This document shows, in pieces, positions 8,564 to 18,803 of a stretch of DNA of 64,000 nt. Location: the NCBI RefSeq assembly GCF_003591515.1, contig NZ_QZCG01000004.1, forward strand, positions 124,001-188,000, written 5' to 3'. Below the pieces are notes generated by a model that did no database searches, was not told where the DNA came from, and saw only the letters and a program-made list of their open reading frames with translations. This DNA is from Paracoccus onubensis. Its GTDB lineage: Bacteria > Pseudomonadota > Alphaproteobacteria > Rhodobacterales > Rhodobacteraceae. Position 1 is the first letter of the stretch, and each line of letters starts with the position of its first letter. The position numbers and the translations under genes are program-made.

Positions 8564-9451
8564 ATGCAATTTCGCCCTTCCCGTCGTGATATCCTAACCG
8601 CCGCCGGCCTCGTGCTGGCGGCGGGTTCGCCTTTGCGGGCGGCCACATCGAAACCCCGGCTGGCCGCGATCGACTGGGCGATGCTGGAAACCGCCGTCGC
8701 GATCGGTCACATGCCGGTCGCCGCCTGCGAGCTGGTCCGTTACCGCTCGGACGCCGTTCAGCCCGAGATCCCGGACCAGGTCACCGATCTGGGCCTGCGG
8801 GGTTCACCGAATTTCGAGCTGCTGCAATTGACCCGCCCCGATCTGATCCTGAATTCGCCCTATTACACATTTTACGAAGAGCGGCTGAAAACCATCGCGC
8901 CGGTCCTGACGCTGCCATTCTACACGCCGAATGAACCCCCGCTGGGCAAGGCTCTGAATGCATTGCAGGCAATGTCTCGGGCAGTGGAAGATCCCGGCGC
9001 GGGCGAGCGTGCCTTGCACGACACTCAGGCCGCCCTTGATCGTCATGCCGCTGCCGTGGCGCGTTTCGCCGACCGCCCTGTCTGTCTGGTCAATATCGGA
9101 GATGCGCGGCATCTGCGCGCTTTCGGCTTCGACAGCATGTTCGGGGATACGCTGACCCGGATCGGGTTAAGCAACGCCTGGAGCGAAGGAACCAGATTCA
9201 GTTTCCTTGCCCCGGTGCCCATCGAACGGCTGGCCGATATGCCCGACGCAAGACTGGTCATCGTCGGAGAGATCCCGCCCGAGGCGCGCCGGGGATTGTC
9301 GCGCAGCATCCTGTGGCAGGCATTGCCCCCGGTTCGCGAGGAACAGGTTTACCATCTGCCCGATATCAATGCATTCGGAGGCACCCTTTCGGCACTGCGC
9401 TTCGCCCGGTTGCTGGAGCAGGCGCTTCATGACGGGCCGACCGGCATATGA
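8564..9451 (+). CDS. Iron-siderophore periplasmic binding protein
   Basis: This 295-residue protein resembles FhuD-type solute-binding proteins. The start (FRPSRRDILTAAG) looks like a twin-arginine signal, consistent with export in folded form. The body follows the class III binding-protein pattern, including LLQLTRPDLILNSPYY and a C-terminal DINAFGGTLSALRFARLL. The ATG at 8564 lies 11 bases after the receptor stop, and the gene overlaps the next permease by four bases. It would carry the ferric siderophore from the receptor to the inner-membrane permease. Confidence 0.87.
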   Translation: MQFRPSRRDILTAAGLVLAAGSPLRAATSKPRLAAIDWAMLETAVAIGHMPVAACELVRYRSDAVQPEIPDQVTDLGLRGSPNFELLQLTRPDLILNSPYYTFYEERLKTIAPVLTLPFYTPNEPPLGKALNALQAMSRAVEDPGAGERALHDTQAALDRHAAAVARFADRPVCLVNIGDARHLRAFGFDSMFGDTLTRIGLSNAWSEGTRFSFLAPVPIERLADMPDARLVIVGEIPPEARRGLSRSILWQALPPVREEQVYHLPDINAFGGTLSALRFARLLEQALHDGPTGI

Positions 9452-11424
9452 GCCGTCATCTGCGCATATGGCTGCCGCTTGCGGCAATGCTCGCCATTGG
9501 TCTTTGGGGGTTGGCGGCGCTTCGGTTGCTGCCATGGCCGGAATGGCCCGCCCTGCCCTTCACGCCCGATGACATGGATTTGCAACAAATCCTGCTGGCG
9601 TTCGGGTTGATGCCGCGCGGCGTGATCGCATTGCTGGCCGGGGCGGCGCTTGGCCTGTCGGGTGCGATCCTTCAGGCGGTGCTGCGTAACCCGGTTGCCG
9701 ATCCGACGACGCTTGGCATTTCATCGGGCGCGCAGCTTGCCCTTGTGCTGGCGACGATCCTTGCGCCGGATTTGCTGGCGGTCGGTCGCTGGCCCGTCGC
9801 CATGGCCGGTGCCGGACTGGCTGCCGGGCTGGTGCTGATGATCGGGGCGCGACGGAATTTCGCGCCGGTCACGATGGTAATCGCCGGGATGCTGGTCGGA
9901 ATGACCGCCAGCGCGATTGCCACAGCCATCACCCTTGCCCAGGGCCATTACCTGCTGTCGCTGGTGATCTGGAACGGAGGCGCATTGGTGCAGCAGGATT
10001 GGTCGGGCGTGCGCTCGCTTGCCCTTGTCGTGGCGGGCGGAGGGCTGTTTGCCGCTCTGCTGTCCCGCCCTTTGCACGTGCTGTCGCTGGGGGCCGAAGG
10101 CGCGGCGGGGCTGGGGATGAATGTCGCGCTTGTCCGATTGATGGCGGCGGGGCTGGCGGTGTGGCTTGCCGCCACGGTCTCGGCCGAACTCGGCCTGATC
10201 GCGTTTGTCGGGCTGGCCGCTCCTGCCCTTGTCCGGACTGCCGGGGCGCGCGGGATCAAGCCGCTGCTGATATGGTCGCCGGTGGTCGGAGCCTTGATCC
10301 TGTCTGTCTGCGACGGACTGGTGCTGACGATCGCAGGCGTAACCGGAGAGATGTTTCCCACCGGCGCCCTGACCGGGCTGTTCGGCGGGCCGCTGCTGCT
10401 ATGGCTTCTGCCACGGCTGCGCGGCTCCACCCCACCGGGAACCGAGCGCGCCGAGGGTCCGGCCCCGCGTCTTGCCTATCCGCGACGGATCCTGTCTGGC
10501 CTGACCGTGCTGCTTGCCGTGGCGGCGTTCATGCTGATCTGGATCGGACGCGTGCCGGATGGCTGGGCAGTGCTGGATTGGGAGAGCCTGACCGCCTTTT
10601 TGCCCATGCGCTTGCCCCGCCTGATCGCGGCGGCCTCTGCCGGAGCGGCGCTGGCACTGGCCGGTGCGATGCTTCAGCGGCTGACCGCGAACCCCTTGGC
10701 CTCGCCTGAAGTGCTGGGCGTTTCGGGCGGCGCGACACTTGGCTATTCCGCAGCGGTTTTCGCTTTCGCCGCACCGACCAGCCTTGCCCTTGGTGCAGGG
10801 GCGATGATCGGCGCAGCGCTGGCATTGGCGCTGGTAACCATCTTCGTCAGCCATCGCGACATGCCCGCAGAACGGGTCTTGCTGGCGGGAATTTCCGTTT
10901 CGGCCCTTGCGGCATCGGTCCTGTCAGCCATCATGGCGACAGGCAGCCCGCAATCATGGCAAATCCTCGGCTGGCTGAGTGGCTCATCCGCGGGAATCGG
11001 CATGGCAGCCGCGGTTTCGCTTGCCGTAGTGGCAGTTGCGGTATGGGCCGCCACTCTTGCCATGCGCCGCTGGCTCGCGGTTCTACCACTGGGAACCGGG
11101 GTCGCCGCAGGGCTGGGTCTGCCGCTGGCACTCGCCCGGCTGTCGCTGATCCTGTTGGCAGGAATCGCCACGGGGGCAGCGACGATGCTGGTCGGACCGT
11201 TGAGTTTCGTGGGTCTCATGGCCCCGCATATGGCCCGCCGCATGGGCTTGGCCCGCGCCGGAGATCATGTTACCGGCGCAGCTCTGATCGGTGCGCTTCT
11301 GATGCTCGCCGCCGATTTCGGCGCACGCATGGCGGGCTTTCCCTATGAATTGCCGCTTGGTCTTTTCGCCTCGCTGATCGGGGCACCATGGCTGATCTGG
11401 CTGATGATGAGATCGAAATCATGA
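9448..11424 (+). CDS. Fused iron-siderophore ABC permease (FhuB type)
   Basis: At 658 residues this is twice the size of a usual FecCD permease: two homologous halves of about ten helices each are joined in one chain, as in FhuB. Each half carries the FecCD signature: LGLSGAILQAVLRNPVADP and GLAAPALVR in the first, ALAGAMLQRLTANPLASPE and GLMAPHMARRMG in the second. A single chain can therefore form the full membrane channel. It starts at an ATG overlapping the binding-protein stop (ATGA) and its own stop overlaps the ATPase gene, showing tight coupling. Confidence 0.92.
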   Translation: MSRHLRIWLPLAAMLAIGLWGLAALRLLPWPEWPALPFTPDDMDLQQILLAFGLMPRGVIALLAGAALGLSGAILQAVLRNPVADPTTLGISSGAQLALVLATILAPDLLAVGRWPVAMAGAGLAAGLVLMIGARRNFAPVTMVIAGMLVGMTASAIATAITLAQGHYLLSLVIWNGGALVQQDWSGVRSLALVVAGGGLFAALLSRPLHVLSLGAEGAAGLGMNVALVRLMAAGLAVWLAATVSAELGLIAFVGLAAPALVRTAGARGIKPLLIWSPVVGALILSVCDGLVLTIAGVTGEMFPTGALTGLFGGPLLLWLLPRLRGSTPPGTERAEGPAPRLAYPRRILSGLTVLLAVAAFMLIWIGRVPDGWAVLDWESLTAFLPMRLPRLIAAASAGAALALAGAMLQRLTANPLASPEVLGVSGGATLGYSAAVFAFAAPTSLALGAGAMIGAALALALVTIFVSHRDMPAERVLLAGISVSALAASVLSAIMATGSPQSWQILGWLSGSSAGIGMAAAVSLAVVAVAVWAATLAMRRWLAVLPLGTGVAAGLGLPLALARLSLILLAGIATGAATMLVGPLSFVGLMAPHMARRMGLARAGDHVTGAALIGALLMLAADFGARMAGFPYELPLGLFASLIGAPWLIWLMMRSKS

Positions 11425-12194
11425 CCGCAACGCTGTTTCAGATCGAAAATCTGGCCGTCGATGTTCCGGGCCGCAGGCTGCTGGACGACATCTCGCTGAC
11501 CCTGCCTGCCGGGCAGGTGATCGCGTTGATCGGGCATAACGGTTCAGGCAAATCGACCCTGCTCAAAGTGCTTGCGCGGCAAATTCCCGCCCTTGGCCGG
11601 ACCGAACTCGAGGGCCGCGCGTTACAGGACTGGTCCGCCCGGGATTATGCCCGCCGGCTGGCATTCCTGCCCCAGCACACGCCTCCGGCCGAGGGCATGA
11701 ATACCCGCGAACTGGTCTCGCTTGGCCGCTATCCGTGGCATGGCGCGATGGGCCGCTTCGGCCCGCAGGATCACGACGCGGTCGAGCAGGCCATGACGGA
11801 ATGCGGCATGGGCGCCTTTGCCGATCAACTGGTCGACACGATGTCGGGCGGCGAGCGGCAACGGGCATGGCTGGCGATGATGGTCGCGCAGCAGGCCGGG
11901 ACGCTGCTGCTGGACGAGCCGATCTCGGCACTGGATATCGCGCATCAGGTCGAGGTGCTGACCCTTGTCCGGCGCATGTGCCACGCGCAGAACCGCAATG
12001 CCGTGATCGTGCTGCACGAGGTCAATATGGCCGCCCGGTTCTGCGACCACATCGTCGCGCTGAAGGGCGGAAAGCTGGCCATGCAGGGCAGTCCGGATGA
12101 ATTGATGCGCGAGGAGGCATTGCAGGCCATCTACGGCTTGCCTATGCAGGTGCTGACCCGGCCCGACGGCCAGAAGGTCGCCATCCCCGCCTGA
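11421..12194 (+). CDS. Iron-siderophore ABC transporter ATPase
   Basis: This 257-residue ATPase powers the fused permease. Visible motifs are Walker A GHNGSGKST, the signature MSGGERQRAWLAM, Walker B LLLDEPISALD and the switch histidine in VIVLHEVNMAARF. The ATG at 11421 overlaps the permease stop (ATGA). Sequence and size match FhuC/FecE ATPases. It is followed 12 bases later by an exporter-type ABC gene on the same strand, so all five genes may be one transcript. Confidence 0.92.
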   Translation: MTATLFQIENLAVDVPGRRLLDDISLTLPAGQVIALIGHNGSGKSTLLKVLARQIPALGRTELEGRALQDWSARDYARRLAFLPQHTPPAEGMNTRELVSLGRYPWHGAMGRFGPQDHDAVEQAMTECGMGAFADQLVDTMSGGERQRAWLAMMVAQQAGTLLLDEPISALDIAHQVEVLTLVRRMCHAQNRNAVIVLHEVNMAARFCDHIVALKGGKLAMQGSPDELMREEALQAIYGLPMQVLTRPDGQKVAIPA

Positions 12195-12206
12195 AAAGAG
12201 GTCCAG

Positions 12207-13907
12207 ATGCTGCGCGAATTCTTTTCATATTATCGGCCTTTCCTTGGGCTGTTCTGGCTGGATTTCGGCTGTGCAACCGTCTCGGGTCTGCTGGAACTGG
12301 TCTTCCCGCTGGCGATCACGGGCTTTATCGACGTGCTGCTGCCGCAGGGAAACTGGACGCTGACGGTAATCGCCGCCGCCGGTCTGCTGCTGCTTTACGC
12401 AATCAATGCGGGATTGCTGACCATCGTCATCTATTGGGGCCACAAGCTGGGCATCAATATCGAGACCGAGATGCGCGCCCGCGCCTTCGACCACCTGACC
12501 CGGCTGTCGTGGAAATGGTATGACCGCGCCCGCACCGGCAAGCTTGTCGCCCGGGTCACCCGCGATCTGGAGGAAATCGGCGAGGTCGCGCATCACGGTC
12601 CCGAAGATGCCTTTATCGCGATAATGACCTTTATCGGCGCGTTTCTTCTGATGTTCTGGCTTCACCCGAAACTCGCGCTGATCGTGGTGTTCGTCGTGCC
12701 AGCGATGCTGGCGCTGGTGATCTTCTACGGCGGACGAATGACCCGGACATGGAAGGCCATCTATTCCCGTGTGGGCGATTTCAACGTCCGGCTGGAAGAA
12801 ACGCTGGGCGGCGTGCGCGTCGTGCAGGCTTTCGGGAACGAAGCGCATGAAAGCCACCTCTTTGCCGGGGACAATATCCGTTACCGTCAGGCCAAGCTGG
12901 ATGCCTATCGGGTCATGGCGGCATCCTCGGCGCTGCAATATATGGGGCTGCGGCTGGTGCAGGTGGTCGTGATGGTGGTCGGGGCCGGTTTCGTTCTGGC
13001 AGGCAGTCTGTCCACCGGCGGTTTTGTGGGCTTCCTGCTGCTGGTCAATGTCTTCTATCGTCCGCTGGAAAAGATCGCTGCCGTGATCGAGACCTATCCG
13101 CGCGGCATCGCGGGCTTCCGCCGCTATCAGGAACTGCTGGCCACCGATCCCGAGATCGCGGATACCCCCGATGCCATCGACGCCCCTGCCCTGAAAGGCG
13201 ATATCCGCTTCGATCATGTCGGCTTCGCCTATGATGAGGGCCGCCCGATCCTGCAAGATATCGATCTGGCAATTCGCGCAGGCGAAACCATCGCCTTTGT
13301 TGGCCCGTCAGGGGCAGGCAAGACCACGCTGCTTGCATTGCTGCCGCGCTTTTACGAGCCGAGTTCGGGCAGCATTTCCGTCGACGGGCTTGCCCTGCCG
13401 CAGATGCGTCTGCATGGGCTGCGCCGCCAGATCGGGCTGGTCAGTCAGGATGTCTTCCTGTTCGGCGGCACACTGCGCGAAAATATCGCCTATGGCCGCC
13501 TGAACGCCTCGGAAGAGGAAATCCGCGACGCGGCCCGGCAGGCGCAACTCACCTCGTTGATCGAAAGCCTGCCCGAAGGTCTGGACACGATTGTCGGCGA
13601 ACGCGGCGTCATGCTGTCGGGCGGGCAGAAGCAACGCGTCGCCATCGCCCGGGCCTTCCTGAAAAATCCGCCGATCCTGATCCTTGACGAGGCGACCAGC
13701 GCGCTGGACAGCCAGACCGAGCGCGAGATCCAATCCGCGCTCGATGCGCTTGCCGTGGGGCGGACAACGCTGATCATCGCGCACCGGCTGGGCACGATCC
13801 GCAATGCCGATCGGATCGTCGTCATGGACAAGGGCCGTATCGCCGAAACCGGAACACATGCCGAGCTGATGGCAAAGGGTGGCATTTACGCGGCGCTTGC
13901 GGCCTGA
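12207..13907 (+). CDS. Exporter-type ABC transporter, fused membrane and ATPase domains
   Basis: This 566-residue half-transporter has an N-terminal six-helix exporter domain (about residues 1-300) and a C-terminal ATPase with GPSGAGKTT, LSGGQKQRVAIARAFL and ILDEATSALDSQTE. Such proteins work as homodimers and normally move lipids, drugs or peptides out of the cytoplasm. It follows the siderophore ATPase by 12 bases with a GAGG site, so it probably shares the operon. Two readings fit: export of a siderophore or its remains, or import of a ferric siderophore as known for some related heterodimers. The sequence alone does not decide. Confidence 0.85.
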   Translation: MLREFFSYYRPFLGLFWLDFGCATVSGLLELVFPLAITGFIDVLLPQGNWTLTVIAAAGLLLLYAINAGLLTIVIYWGHKLGINIETEMRARAFDHLTRLSWKWYDRARTGKLVARVTRDLEEIGEVAHHGPEDAFIAIMTFIGAFLLMFWLHPKLALIVVFVVPAMLALVIFYGGRMTRTWKAIYSRVGDFNVRLEETLGGVRVVQAFGNEAHESHLFAGDNIRYRQAKLDAYRVMAASSALQYMGLRLVQVVVMVVGAGFVLAGSLSTGGFVGFLLLVNVFYRPLEKIAAVIETYPRGIAGFRRYQELLATDPEIADTPDAIDAPALKGDIRFDHVGFAYDEGRPILQDIDLAIRAGETIAFVGPSGAGKTTLLALLPRFYEPSSGSISVDGLALPQMRLHGLRRQIGLVSQDVFLFGGTLRENIAYGRLNASEEEIRDAARQAQLTSLIESLPEGLDTIVGERGVMLSGGQKQRVAIARAFLKNPPILILDEATSALDSQTEREIQSALDALAVGRTTLIIAHRLGTIRNADRIVVMDKGRIAETGTHAELMAKGGIYAALAA

Positions 13908-14013
13908 GACAGCCGCCGGTTCGGCAGATGGTGCCGGAGCTTTCATCCTGTGCCGCCCTCTGGAGCGTGTTGCGCTGAATCGGAAACGCCGGCGACTTGC
14001 ATTCCGCGATGGC

Positions 14014-14060
14014 CGGGGGCGCTGCCCCCGGACCCTCGAGGTATTTGGACAAAGAAGAAG
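14014..14060 (+). repeat. Dispersed intergenic repeat, copy B
   Basis: CGGGGGCGCTGCCCCCGGAC is followed by CCTCGAGGTATTTGGACAAA and GAAGAAG. It has the same design as copy A at 2751-2796: a GC palindrome, a GGACCC core, a TATTTGGA segment and an AGAAGAAG tail. It sits in the 218-bp gap between convergent genes, which otherwise shows no gene. Confidence 0.65.
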
Positions 14061-14125
14061 AGGAGGAGGAAAGGAAGCAGGCAGGCGTGAAACGCTGTAA
14101 GCAGGCCGGGATGCTCCCTGCCCCC

Positions 14126-15292
14126 TCAGGCAGCAGGCATCCGCGCCTCGATCATGCCGGCATACCAGCTTGACCCGGCCGGAATCGCATCATCGTTGAA
14201 ATTATAGGCCGGATGATGGACCATGGCAGTGTCGCCATTGCCGACAAAGATATAGGCGCCCGGACGCTCGTTCAGCATATAGCTGAAATCCTCGCCCCCC
14301 ATCATCGGCTGCATGTCAAGATTGACCTCGCCCGCAATCTCGCGCGCGACATCGGCGGCCCACCCGGTCGCTTCGTCATTATTCATCGTCACCGGATAGC
14401 CTCGCTGGTAATCCACCTCGGCACTCGCGCCCATGGCGGCCGCGATATTGGTGGCCACGCGTGTGATCCCCTCTTGCAGCTGATCGCGAACTTCGGGGGC
14501 AAGGCTGCGGGCGGTACCCTTCAGCGTGACGACTTGCGGGATCACGTTATGCGCAGTCGAGTCAGTCTGAACGACGCAAACCGAAACCACGGCGTTTTTC
14601 AGCGGATCGATATTACGTGACACGACGGATTGCACCGCGACGATGATCTGAGCGGCCGTCAGCGTCGTGTCGATACATTCATGCGGCTTGGCGGCATGAC
14701 CGCCCTTGCCGGTCACGGTGATCTCGAACTGATCGGCTGCGGCCATCATCGCGCCGGGCTTGATCGCGAATTGGCCGGTGGGAATACCGGGCATGTTGTG
14801 CATGCCATAGAATTCATTGATCCCCCAGCGCTCGGCCAGACCATCCTTGATCATCGCCTCGCCGCCCGCACCGCCTTCTTCGGCGGGTTGAAAGATGACG
14901 ATGGCGGTGCCATCGAAATTGCGGGTCTCGGCCAGATATTTCGCCGCGCCAAGCAACATCGCAGTATGACCATCGTGACCGCAGGCATGCATCTTGCCCG
15001 GTGTTTTCGAAGCATATTCCAGCCCGGTCTGCTCGATGATCGGCAGGGCGTCCATATCGGCACGAAGCCCGACCACCCGGCCCTTCGTGTCGGTCTTGCC
15101 CCTGATGACACCGACAACACCTGTCTGGCCAATTCCCTCGGTCACCTCATCACAGCCGAATTCGCGCAAAAGCTCGGCAACCTTTCCGGCAGTGCGGTGA
15201 ACGTCATAAAGCAGTTCCGGGTTCTCGTGGAAATCGCGTCGCCACGCGGTAATCTCGGGCAGAAGTTCTGCAAAACGGTTTTTGACTGGCAT
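14126..15292 (-). CDS. M20-family amidohydrolase (hippurate hydrolase type)
   Basis: This 388-residue metallopeptidase-like enzyme would cleave N-acyl amino acids or similar amides. Metal-binding motifs include MHACGHDGHTAMLLGAAKYL, the EEGGAGG segment and a late MMGGEDFSYML, all standard for the HipO/AbgB/IAA-amino-acid hydrolase branch. The ATG at 15292 is preferred because an AAGGAG site lies seven bases upstream; the frame is open 33 bases further. It is the third gene of a minus-strand group with an FAD oxidase and a peptide-transporter ATPase, which suggests breakdown of imported amides. Confidence 0.88.
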   Translation of the reverse strand: MPVKNRFAELLPEITAWRRDFHENPELLYDVHRTAGKVAELLREFGCDEVTEGIGQTGVVGVIRGKTDTKGRVVGLRADMDALPIIEQTGLEYASKTPGKMHACGHDGHTAMLLGAAKYLAETRNFDGTAIVIFQPAEEGGAGGEAMIKDGLAERWGINEFYGMHNMPGIPTGQFAIKPGAMMAAADQFEITVTGKGGHAAKPHECIDTTLTAAQIIVAVQSVVSRNIDPLKNAVVSVCVVQTDSTAHNVIPQVVTLKGTARSLAPEVRDQLQEGITRVATNIAAAMGASAEVDYQRGYPVTMNNDEATGWAADVAREIAGEVNLDMQPMMGGEDFSYMLNERPGAYIFVGNGDTAMVHHPAYNFNDDAIPAGSSWYAGMIEARMPAA

Positions 15293-15364
15293 GATGTTCT
15301 CCTTCTTCGAACAGGATGCGACCATATTGCAGTTTGCGCAAGAGGCTGGAATATGGCGTCCAGC

Positions 15365-16708
15365 CTACAGATCGGGACCAAGAATAATCTCCGAACCGTC
15401 CGAAAAGCGCCCAAAACGGAAGCGGGATAGGTCGAATTGCGTTTCCCCGCCCCGGATAAGATCGGCCATGACCCGGCCCACTCCGGGACCGATACCGAAG
15501 CCGTGGCCGGACAGGCCGGTCGCGATGAAGAAGCCGCGTATCGGCGTCTCGTCCAGCACCGGAACCTGATCGGGCATGGTGTCGATCATACCCGCCCAGG
15601 CCGCCCGTATCCGGGGGCGACCGATTTGCGGAAATGCCCTGGCGAAATCGTCCTGAAGCTGCCTTAAACGGGCGGGATTGGGATCGGGATTCAGGATGCG
15701 CATCGCCTCGAAAGGCGAGTTGCGGTCCGCATCCCACCGGCGCGGCACCGCCCAGGCGTCGGGATAGCCGCGCGGCGCGAAAAGCTGCAGCCGGGTCTGG
15801 CCGAGATCGCGGCGGATTTGCGGAAGATACTGTCGCAGATGCCGGAACGCGGACGGACCGATCCAGAAGTCATGCGCCGTGCCCGGAGCGAGCGTATAGC
15901 CGCCATCGGCGCGACGCCGAAAGGCGAAAGCAGAGCTGGCCGCCGCGCCCGCCCAGAATTCCGGGATTGCTTCGGTCGCAGCCACGGTTCCCCGTACCGA
16001 CAATTGCGGCAGGGACAGCCCGGCATTGCCCGCGAACAGCCCTGACCACGCGCCGCCGGCCAGCAATACACGATCGGCCCTGACCGGCCCGTCTTCCGTC
16101 ATCACGCCCGACACCTGCCCGGCCGAGGTCTCGATGGCGCGGACCGCGCAATGTTCGCGAATAACGACCCCTTCACGTGCAGCCAGCCGCGCGATTGCCG
16201 GAACCGCGACGCCGGGTTCAGCGCGCATATCCGAAGCCGTGGTCAGGGCGCCCACCCATCCCATGTCGTTGGGCAGTTTCCCGGAAAGTTCCGATTTGCC
16301 CATGATCCGGCTGTCCAGACCATACGGATGGGCAATTTTCAGCCATTGCTCATATTTCGCAAGCGTGGCCTCATCCGGGGCGAGATAGCTGACCCCGCAT
16401 GCCGTCAGCCCAAGCTCGCCGCCGATTTCCTGTGCAAGGCCACGCCATAATTGCCGCGCGGCCAGCATGATCGGCAACTCGGCCTCGTCACGGCCCTGCG
16501 CCCTGACCCAGCCCCAATTGCGCGAGGATTGTTCGGCAGCGATCAACCCTTTCTCGCACAGGACAACCGACAAGCCGTCGCGGGCAAGATACAGCGCCGT
16601 CGTAACCCCGGCGATGCCACCGCCAATCACGACGGCATCGGCAGCCTTGGGCAGATCGTCTCTGATTTCTGGCGGTGCCGCCGAAGAAATGGGCGGGCTG
16701 CCCTTCAT
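15365..16708 (-). CDS. FAD-dependent oxidoreductase, DadA/amine oxidase type
   Basis: This 447-residue protein has an N-terminal FAD-binding Rossmann motif, VVIGGGIAGVTTALYLARDG (about residues 27-46), and a C-terminal FAD segment with GFFIATGLSGHGFGIGPG. This matches the D-amino-acid dehydrogenase/glycine oxidase fold (DAO family). It probably oxidises an amino acid or N-substituted amino acid and passes electrons to oxygen or a quinone. Its ATG overlaps the stop of the ATPase gene (ATGA). The substrate is inferred only loosely from the transporter and amidohydrolase next to it. Confidence 0.82.
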   Translation of the reverse strand: MKGSPPISSAAPPEIRDDLPKAADAVVIGGGIAGVTTALYLARDGLSVVLCEKGLIAAEQSSRNWGWVRAQGRDEAELPIMLAARQLWRGLAQEIGGELGLTACGVSYLAPDEATLAKYEQWLKIAHPYGLDSRIMGKSELSGKLPNDMGWVGALTTASDMRAEPGVAVPAIARLAAREGVVIREHCAVRAIETSAGQVSGVMTEDGPVRADRVLLAGGAWSGLFAGNAGLSLPQLSVRGTVAATEAIPEFWAGAAASSAFAFRRRADGGYTLAPGTAHDFWIGPSAFRHLRQYLPQIRRDLGQTRLQLFAPRGYPDAWAVPRRWDADRNSPFEAMRILNPDPNPARLRQLQDDFARAFPQIGRPRIRAAWAGMIDTMPDQVPVLDETPIRGFFIATGLSGHGFGIGPGVGRVMADLIRGGETQFDLSRFRFGRFSDGSEIILGPDL

Positions 16709-18537
16709 GAATGCGTCACCGGATCGATCAGTACGCGATGCCCGGGCGCGACCTCCGCATAGACCGATGGCTGCGCAACATGACCGATGGGATAAATGGG
16801 TGACGGGATCGGCTTGAATTTCAGATCTTCGCTGATCTTCTTCTGGCGCGGATCGGCAACCGGGACGGCCAGCATCAGCTGCTTGGTATAGCTGTGCTGC
16901 GGGTTCTCGAAGACCTGAGCCCGGGTTCCCATCTCGACGATCCGGCCCAGATACATGACGCCGACATGATGGCTGACCCGTTCCACCACGGCCATGTCGT
17001 GGCTGATGAACAGCATCGAGATACCCAGATCCTGCTGCAATTCCATCAGCAGGTTCAGCACCTGTGCCTGAACCGAGACATCAAGCGCCGACACCGCCTC
17101 ATCCGCCACGATCAGCTTGGGATTCAGGGCAAGGGCGCGCGCGATGGCAATCCGCTGACGCTGGCCGCCCGACATTTCATGCGGATAGCGGCGCATGAAG
17201 CTGCGGGGCAGTTCGACCCGGTCGAACAGCGCGGCAATCCGGTCCTCGCGTTCCGAACGGCTGCCGATACCGTAATTCTGCATCGGCTCGGCCACCTGAT
17301 CGTACAGCTTCATATGCGGGTCAAGACTGGCAAAGGGATCCTGAAAGATCATCTGCATATCGCGCCGCGCCTTGCGCAAACCCGATTGCGACAGGGCCAG
17401 AATATCGGTGCCGTCCAGATCGACATTACCCGATTCCGGTTCGACCAGTCGAAGAAGGGAACGCCCGCAGGTGGATTTGCCACAGCCCGATTCACCGACC
17501 AGCGACATGGTTTCGCCGGAATTGATGGTGAAGGAAACATCCTCGACCGCGTGAACCAGTGCCGTCGTGCGACGAAGGATGCCGCCCTTGACGGCGAAAC
17601 GGGTGGTCAGATTGCTGACCGTCAGCAGTGGCCGGGGATCCTTTACAATAATCGGCTCTGGCTCGCCAAAGCTGCCGTCATGCATCAGGCGCAGACGCTC
17701 GGGCGCGGGCTTGCCGGTCATCTCGCCCAGCCGCGGCACAGCGGCCAGCAGCATCCTGGTGTAATCCTCGCGCGGATTTTCAAAGATCTGCTCGGCGCTG
17801 CCTTCCTCGACCTTGTCGCCGCGATACATCACCACAACGCGGTCCGCCATTTGCGCGACCACCGCCATGTCGTGGGTAATGAACATGACTGCAATCTGCT
17901 TTTCGCGTTTCAGCCTGTCGATCAGGGCAAGAATTTCGGCCTGAATGGTCACGTCAAGCGCCGTCGTCGGCTCATCGCAGATCAGCAGGCGCGGCTCGCA
18001 GGCCATGGCGATCGCGATGACGACCCGCTGGCGCATACCGCCGGATAATTCATGTGGATACTGATCAAGGCGACGCTCGGGCTCGGGGATACGCACCTGT
18101 TTCAGAAGCTCGATCGCACGGGCGCGCGCATCGGATTTTTTCAGGCCCCGATGCTCGATCAGCCCTTCGGTCAACTGATCGCCGACGGTGAAAACCGGGT
18201 TCAGCGCGGTCATCGGTTCCTGGAAGATCATGCCGATCATATTGCCACGGATATCCCGCATGACCGGCGTATCCTGTTTTGCGAGATCGATCGCCTCGCC
18301 TTTGCCAGTATCGAACATCAGCCGGCCGTTGGTGATGGCGCCGCCGCCAAACTCGACCAGTCTCATCAGCGACAGCGAACTGACCGATTTTCCGGAACCG
18401 GATTCCCCCACGACGCAGACGCATTCGCCGGGCTTGATATTGAAACTGACATCCCTGACGCCGACGACGACACCGTCATTCGTCTCGAACTCGACCCGCA
18501 GTTTTTCAATGGAAACAAGAGGTTTTTCGTCCAGCAT
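16705..18537 (-). CDS. Peptide ABC transporter, two fused ATPase domains
   Basis: This 610-residue protein joins two ATPase domains that are separate DppD and DppF chains in many species, as in GsiA. Domain 1 has [29 protein letters not shown] and [10 protein letters not shown]; domain 2 has [29 protein letters not shown] and [10 protein letters not shown]. Both carry the oligopeptide-type C-terminal extension (for example the [12 protein letters not shown] and [12 protein letters not shown] segments). It is divergent from the binding proteins and permeases at 18804-24393 and very probably drives them. It overlaps the FAD oxidase gene by four bases. Confidence 0.9.
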   Translation of the reverse strand: MLDEKPLVSIEKLRVEFETNDGVVVGVRDVSFNIKPGECVCVVGESGSGKSVSSLSLMRLVEFGGGAITNGRLMFDTGKGEAIDLAKQDTPVMRDIRGNMIGMIFQEPMTALNPVFTVGDQLTEGLIEHRGLKKSDARARAIELLKQVRIPEPERRLDQYPHELSGGMRQRVVIAIAMACEPRLLICDEPTTALDVTIQAEILALIDRLKREKQIAVMFITHDMAVVAQMADRVVVMYRGDKVEEGSAEQIFENPREDYTRMLLAAVPRLGEMTGKPAPERLRLMHDGSFGEPEPIIVKDPRPLLTVSNLTTRFAVKGGILRRTTALVHAVEDVSFTINSGETMSLVGESGCGKSTCGRSLLRLVEPESGNVDLDGTDILALSQSGLRKARRDMQMIFQDPFASLDPHMKLYDQVAEPMQNYGIGSRSEREDRIAALFDRVELPRSFMRRYPHEMSGGQRQRIAIARALALNPKLIVADEAVSALDVSVQAQVLNLLMELQQDLGISMLFISHDMAVVERVSHHVGVMYLGRIVEMGTRAQVFENPQHSYTKQLMLAVPVADPRQKKISEDLKFKPIPSPIYPIGHVAQPSVYAEVAPGHRVLIDPVTHS

Positions 18538-18803
18538 CCGTTATCCCCGGCCAATCGATCCGAATCGAGGCTAACGCGAGACCGCGGAATGTCAAAGCTG
18601 AACTTCGAGAGGCTGTTGAGGATAGGGCTTGCCATGACCCTCAAGATTGTTTGAAACTGACGGAATTCCGCAAGAACAACCAACGGCGCCAAAGACCGAT
18701 GGGAAGCAGGGGGAAAAATTGATAAGCGATATAAAAACAACACCTTATCTCTCCTGCTTGCGCGCAGAAAACGCGGGAAATCACTTCCAACAGGAGAAAT
18801 GTC

